Assembly: GCA_945926565.1 (NCBI GenBank)
Contig: CAMELY010000061.1
Span: 1-8,055 of the forward strand
From: an uncultured Clostridia bacterium
GTDB taxonomy: Bacteria > Bacillota > Clostridia > Oscillospirales > Oscillospiraceae
Direction of reading: 5' to 3'
Length of the DNA stretch: 8,055 nt
Shown here: positions 5,650 to 8,055 of the stretch, piece after piece
Layout of the letters: each line of letters starts with the position of its first letter
Position numbering within the stretch: the stretch's first letter is position 1
Notes under the pieces: generated by a model
Seen by the model: only the letters and a program-made list of their open reading frames with translations
What the model was told of the DNA's origin: nothing
Database searches by the model: none
Translations under genes and position numbers: made by a program

Positions 5650-6108
5650 TCAATCCCGCTCCCGGATGGTGTCCAGAAAGATCTGGTTCAGCTTCTCCAC
5701 ACCCTTGATGAGGGCGGCCTTCTCCTCCTGGGTGAACTCGGTGGTCAGGCGGGTGAAGAGCTGGCGGTGATAGTAGCGGTGATAGGCGTCGGCCAGACGG
5801 CCCTGGCGGGTGAGCTGCACCCGGATGGAGCGGCCGTCGTTGGAGCAGCGGGACTTGGTGACAAAGCCCTTCCGGGACAGCTTATTTACCGCAACGCTGA
5901 CCGAGGAGCGGGTCACATGGATGGTGTCGGCGATCTCGCTGACCGTGATGCCCTCCTTGCCGGCCCGGCCCACCACCTGAATCAGGTGAAACTCGCTGGT
6001 GGAGAGATCCAGCCGGGTGCAGGAGCGGACGCTCTGCTCCTCCATGGTCATGATGTTCAGATAGGTATCGTCCAGAAGCTCGTTCAGTCGGGCGGCAAAA
6101 CTGTCCAT
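5650..6108 (-). CDS. fabT: MarR-family transcriptional regulator, FabT-like, of the fab operon
   Basis: A 152-residue winged-helix protein of the MarR family. The DNA-binding domain spans about residues 37-101: LSTSEFHLIQVV, the helix-turn-helix GITVSEIADTIHVTRSSVSVAVNKLSRKG (52-81; recognition helix from about 65), then the wing RCSNDGRSIRVQLT with the typical Asp-x-Arg (D91, R93). N- and C-terminal helices (1-30 and 103-150) would form the dimer. In streptococci and lactococci a MarR protein, FabT, heads the fab genes and represses them with acyl-ACP as co-repressor. Gene order makes the same role likely here, but the ligand is inferred. The start is set by GGGAGG seven bases before the ATG (6106-6108); an upstream ATG at 6132 would add eight Arg/Gly-rich residues and place the site inside the gene. 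It is promoter-proximal and probably autoregulated. Confidence 0.85.
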   Translation of the reverse strand: MDSFAARLNELLDDTYLNIMTMEEQSVRSCTRLDLSTSEFHLIQVVGRAGKEGITVSEIADTIHVTRSSVSVAVNKLSRKGFVTKSRCSNDGRSIRVQLTRQGRLADAYHRYYHRQLFTRLTTEFTQEEKAALIKGVEKLNQIFLDTIRERD

Positions 6109-6135
6109 GACCAAACCTCCCCTCCGGCGCAAAAC

Positions 6136-6152
6136 AGTTAAATAGACTAACT
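6136..6152 (-). promoter_or_regulatory. Candidate operator AGTTA-N7-TAACT at the marR/fab start site
   Basis: A perfect 5-bp inverted repeat separated by seven bases (17 bp in all, a usual MarR footprint size) lies just downstream of the predicted transcription start (about 6155) and upstream of the marR ribosome site. Binding there would block transcription of the whole operon. Known FabT sites are also 17-bp AT-rich palindromes, but with a TTTGA core, so the sequence is not identical. Confidence 0.55.
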
Positions 6153-6161
6153 ATCTACCCC

Positions 6162-6190
6162 ATAATACTCACGGGAGCGGCCCTTGTCAA
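6162..6190 (-). promoter_or_regulatory. Promoter of the marR-fab operon
   Basis: On the minus strand TTGACA (6185-6190) and TATTAT (6162-6167) are separated by 17 bases. This is the only convincing promoter seen upstream of the operon. The start site would be near 6155, leaving a leader of about 46 bases before the marR ATG. Confidence 0.85.
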
Positions 6191-6368
6191 GAGGGTAACG
6201 GAGAAAAAACGGATAAACGGACAGGAAAAATGACAGCCTCTGCATCCGGGAAAAAAGGTGCGAAAGCGCCGGTCAAATCCGGAAATTTGTGGAAGAAGCG
6301 GGAAAATCTGCCCGGACGCCCCGGGAGAAGGGAAAAATGAGATTTGCTGTCAAATTGCGGCGCAGCGA

Positions 6369-6396
6369 TTGACATTCTGTTTTTCCATGCTATAAT
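6369..6396 (+). promoter_or_regulatory. Promoter of the SAM riboswitch-metK transcript
   Basis: TTGACA (6369-6374) and TATAAT (6391-6396) with a 16-base spacer are consensus hexamers. The predicted start near 6403 lies about 14 bases before the riboswitch, as expected for an S-box leader. Confidence 0.9.
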
Positions 6397-6416
6397 GTGT
6401 CAGACAATAAAACAGC

Positions 6417-6523
6417 CTTATCAAGAGTGGTGGAGGGACTGGCCCGATGAAGCCCGGCAACCTGCCTGCCCGCGCAGCGGACACGGTAAGGTGCCAAGTC
6501 CAGCGGTTTTTCGTAAAGATGAG
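6417..6523 (+). promoter_or_regulatory. SAM-I (S-box) riboswitch aptamer
   Basis: The leader of metK shows the S-box signature in order: CTTATCAAGAG opening helix P1, GGTGGAGGGACTGGCCCGAT and GAAGCCCGGCAACC forming the P2/kink-turn region, then GGTGCCAAGTCC of P3/P4 and closing AAAGATGAG. P1 pairs CTTATC (6417-6422) with GATGAG (6518-6523) through six pairs including one T-G. Known members bind S-adenosylmethionine and switch transcription off when it is abundant. Position before the SAM synthetase gene and the terminator just downstream agree with that. Confidence 0.95.
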
Positions 6524-6536
6524 GACAAATGCTCAC

Positions 6537-6565
6537 TGCGTATCCGCTCCGGATGCGCATTTTTT
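6537..6565 (+). terminator. Riboswitch expression-platform terminator
   Basis: TGCGTATCCG (6537-6546) pairs with CGGATGCGCA (6550-6559; one T-G), loop CTC, followed by six T residues (6560-6565). It starts 13 bases after P1. With SAM bound, P1 is stable and this hairpin should stop transcription before metK. The competing antiterminator is not obvious by eye: AGCGG (6502-6506) can pair with CCGCT (6544-6548), but I cannot show a full helix. Confidence 0.9.
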
Positions 6566-6630
6566 CTGTCTCAGAGGCTGTGTTGTTGTGCGAAGGAACA
6601 GGCAAATACCCAGTAGAAAGGAATATCACA

Positions 6631-7812
6631 ATGACCAACCGAATTTTTACCTCTGAATCTGTCACCGAGGGACATCCCGACAAGGTCTGCGACCAGGTCT
6701 CCGACGCCGTTCTGGACGCCATGCTGGCCCAGGACCCCATGAGCCGGGTGGCCTGCGAGACGGTGACCACCACCGGTATGGTGATGGTCATGGGCGAGAT
6801 CACCACCCAGGCCCAGGTGGACATCCCGGCCATCGTCCGCAAGACGGTGGCGGACATCGGCTACACCGACCCCGCCTACGGCTTTGACGCCAAGAGCTGC
6901 GCCGTCTTCACCACCCTGGACAAGCAGTCCCCGGACATCGCCATGGGCGTGGATCAGTCCTATGAGACCCAGGCCGGCCAGGGAGACGAGATCGACCGGG
7001 TGGGCGCCGGTGACCAGGGCATGATGTTTGGCTACGCCTGCCGGGAGACGAAAGAGCTGATGCCCGCCCCCATCGCCCTGGCCCACAACCTGACCTTGGC
7101 CCTGGCCCAGCAGCGCAAGAGCGGCGCCCTGCCCTGGCTGCGCCCCGACGGCAAGAGCCAGGTCACCGCCGCCTATGACGAGCACGGCCAGGTGGAGTGG
7201 CTCCCCGCCATCGTGGTCTCCACCCAGCACGATCCGGACATCTCCATCAAAGAACTGCGGGAGGCGGTCATCGATCAGATCATCCTGCCCAACCTGCCCA
7301 AGCGGTTCATCCGGCCGGAGACGAAATTTTATGTCAACCCGACCGGCCGGTTTGTGGTGGGCGGCCCTGTGGGCGACTCCGGCCTGACCGGGCGGAAGAT
7401 CATCGTGGACACCTACGGCGGCGCGGCGGCCCACGGCGGCGGCTGCTTCTCCGGCAAGGACCCCACCAAGGTGGATCGCTCCGCCGCCTACATGGCCCGG
7501 TATGCCGCCAAGAATCTGGTGGCCGCGGGTCTGGCCGACCGGTGCCAGATTGAGCTGGCCTATGCCATCGGCGTGGCCCGGCCGGTCTCCGTCCTGGTGG
7601 ACAGCTACGGCACCGGCGTGGTCTCGGATGAGAAGCTGAGCCAGATCGTCCAGCAGGTATTTGATCTGCGGCCCGCCGCCATCATCCGGGATCTGGACCT
7701 CCGCCGGCCCATCTACCGGCAGACCGCCGCTTACGGCCACTTCGGACGGCCGGATCTGGATCTCCCCTGGGAGCGGCTGGATCGGGTGGAGCAGCTGAAG
7801 GGGCTGGTGTGA
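6631..7812 (+). CDS. metK: S-adenosylmethionine synthetase (methionine adenosyltransferase)
   Basis: Makes S-adenosylmethionine from methionine and ATP, releasing phosphate and pyrophosphate, in the cytoplasm. At 393 residues it has the family's normal length. Key motifs are GHPDK at 14-18 with catalytic His15 and Asp17, the adenine-binding GAGDQG at 125-130, and the phosphate-binding [19 protein letters not shown] at 269-287 with Lys276. The usual loop is GGGAFSGKD; here Cys272 replaces Ala, and AAHGGG replaces APHGGG. These are mild changes unlikely to abolish activity. The start at 6631 follows AAAGGA by eight bases and gives the canonical [18 protein letters not shown]. An in-frame ATG at 6529 would lie inside the riboswitch leader. 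Expression is controlled by the SAM-I riboswitch. No clear terminator follows directly; the gene is monocistronic in this window. Confidence 0.97.
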   Translation: MTNRIFTSESVTEGHPDKVCDQVSDAVLDAMLAQDPMSRVACETVTTTGMVMVMGEITTQAQVDIPAIVRKTVADIGYTDPAYGFDAKSCAVFTTLDKQSPDIAMGVDQSYETQAGQGDEIDRVGAGDQGMMFGYACRETKELMPAPIALAHNLTLALAQQRKSGALPWLRPDGKSQVTAAYDEHGQVEWLPAIVVSTQHDPDISIKELREAVIDQIILPNLPKRFIRPETKFYVNPTGRFVVGGPVGDSGLTGRKIIVDTYGGAAAHGGGCFSGKDPTKVDRSAAYMARYAAKNLVAAGLADRCQIELAYAIGVARPVSVLVDSYGTGVVSDEKLSQIVQQVFDLRPAAIIRDLDLRRPIYRQTAAYGHFGRPDLDLPWERLDRVEQLKGLV

Positions 7813-7851
7813 GCTCTTGGTTTGCAGTGATGCTCCGGAAAGCACCAGCCC
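7801..7851 (+). repeat. Long-range 9-bp inverted repeat spanning the metK stop codon
   Basis: GGGCTGGTG (7801-7809, the last sense codons) is perfectly complementary to CACCAGCCC (7843-7851), enclosing 33 bases with the TGA stop. A smaller TGCT/AGCA hairpin (7831-7834 with 7841-7844) competes with it. It may fold the mRNA 3' end but lacks a T-run. Confidence 0.45.
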
Positions 7852-7905
7852 AAGCCTCCCTCCCTGAGGGAGGTGGCACGGCGAAGCCGTGACGGAAGGA
7901 GTGCG
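7850..7905 (+). repeat. Double-hairpin palindromic repeat, copy 1
   Basis: Two adjacent perfect hairpins: CCTCCCTC (7855-7862) with GAGGGAGG (7866-7873), and CACGGC (7877-7882) with GCCGTG (7886-7891). A partial third arm GGAAGGAG follows. Leading bases CCAAG match the outer end of copy 2. This layout resembles short intergenic repeats that I associate with gut Clostridia. They encode no protein. Confidence 0.75.
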
Positions 7906-7990
7906 CCCCGCGCCAGCATTCGTATATTGCCAGAGTAGGATGAATATAGCACATTTTTTCATTATCGACGTATATTCTGCAAGATATTTG

Positions 7991-8055
7991 CTTGCGCCGG
8001 GGGCGGCTCCCTCAGTCGCCTTGCGGCGACAGCTCCCTCGGTGAGGGAGCCTTGG
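7991..8055 (-). repeat. Double-hairpin palindromic repeat, copy 2, inverted relative to copy 1
   Basis: Read on the minus strand it begins CCAAGGCTCCCTC, where copy 1 has CCAAGCCTCCCTC (12 of 13 identical). Hairpins are GCTCCCTC (8032-8039) with GAGGGAGC (8043-8050), and GTCGCC (8015-8020) with GGCGAC (8025-8030). The stem sequences of the second hairpin differ from copy 1 while pairing is kept. The window ends at the CCAAG terminus. Confidence 0.75.

Larger units (their letters stand above)
7850..8055. mobile_element. Possible MITE-like element formed by the two inverted repeats
   Basis: The copies face each other as imperfect terminal inverted repeats of about 60 bases around an AT-rich core (about 7917-7990), with matching CCAAG/CTTGG ends at 7850-7854 and 8051-8055. 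A G/C-rich inner segment (GCGCCCCGCGCC near 7903; GCGCCGGGGGCGG near 7995) extends the symmetry. No transposase or coding sequence is inside. The right flank is not in the window, so a target-site duplication cannot be tested, and two independent repeats next to each other would look similar. Confidence 0.4.

Noticed and set aside
6257..6270. Small GAAA-loop hairpin with an adjacent A-run, resembling a minus-strand terminator
   Set aside because: On the minus strand the stem has a C-A mismatch in only five pairs, and no gene is transcribed into it from that side.
6187..6375. A 62-codon minus-strand frame in the marR-metK intergenic region
   Set aside because: No good ribosome site, no recognisable protein, and it overlaps both divergent promoters. 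The purine-rich bias of the plus strand explains the lack of stops.
6529..6630. N-terminal extension of MetK by 34 residues
   Set aside because: It would translate through the riboswitch terminator; the start at 6631 has its own ribosome site and the canonical MetK N-terminus.
6571..7962. A 463-codon minus-strand frame opposite metK
   Set aside because: Composition is Gly/His/Asp/Val-rich with no domain; metK on the other strand is complete and has its own promoter and riboswitch.
7850..8055. CRISPR array
   Set aside because: The repeats are only two, inverted rather than direct, and the spacing is not array-like.

Overview
The window looks like chromosomal DNA of a GC-rich anaerobic Firmicute. 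A gut member of the Clostridia, in the Oscillospiraceae (Flavonifractor/Oscillibacter-like) range, is my best guess. The reasons are strong GGAGG-type ribosome binding sites throughout, consensus TTGACA/TATAAT promoters, a SAM-I riboswitch in front of metK, a MarR-type regulator heading a fab operon, and short palindromic repeats of a kind I associate with such genomes. The taxon is inferred from style and gene order; no rRNA or marker comparison was possible.

Layout, left to right. (1) Positions 1-1282, plus strand: the 3' end of a family 3 glycoside hydrolase (beta-glucosidase type), then a small four-helix membrane protein resembling the GtrA family, closed by a GC-rich stem-loop. (2) Positions 1361-1731, plus strand: a consensus promoter drives a three-gene tRNA operon, Met(CAT)-Glu(TTC)-Val(CAC), ending in a strong intrinsic terminator. 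A 12-bp hairpin with a GGAA loop lies between the first two tRNAs. (3) Positions 1751-6190, minus strand: a fatty-acid synthesis operon transcribed right to left, fabT-like marR - acpP - fabD - fabG - fabF - fabZ, with a consensus promoter, a candidate operator at the transcription start and a terminator facing the tRNA terminator. (4) Positions 6369-7812, plus strand: promoter, SAM-I riboswitch with terminator, and metK. (5) Positions 7813-8055: noncoding, with two related double-hairpin repeats in opposite orientation around an AT-rich core, possibly a MITE-like element cut by the window end.

The fab genes cover malonyl transfer to ACP (FabD), condensation (FabF), ketoreduction (FabG) and dehydration (FabZ) on the carrier AcpP. 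The initiating synthase FabH, an enoyl-ACP reductase and the acetyl-CoA carboxylase genes, which often accompany these genes in Firmicutes, are absent from this cluster and must lie elsewhere if present. MetK makes S-adenosylmethionine and is predicted to be switched off by its product through the leader RNA.

The 522 bases between the marR and metK starts (6109-6630) hold the two divergent promoters, the candidate operator and the riboswitch. The purine-rich middle (about 6191-6368) shows nothing I can name. I found no CRISPR array, phage gene, toxin-antitoxin pair or defence system. The most unexplained parts are the 3'-flank repeat element, the hairpins in the tRNA and fab transcripts, and the palindrome in front of the regulator.
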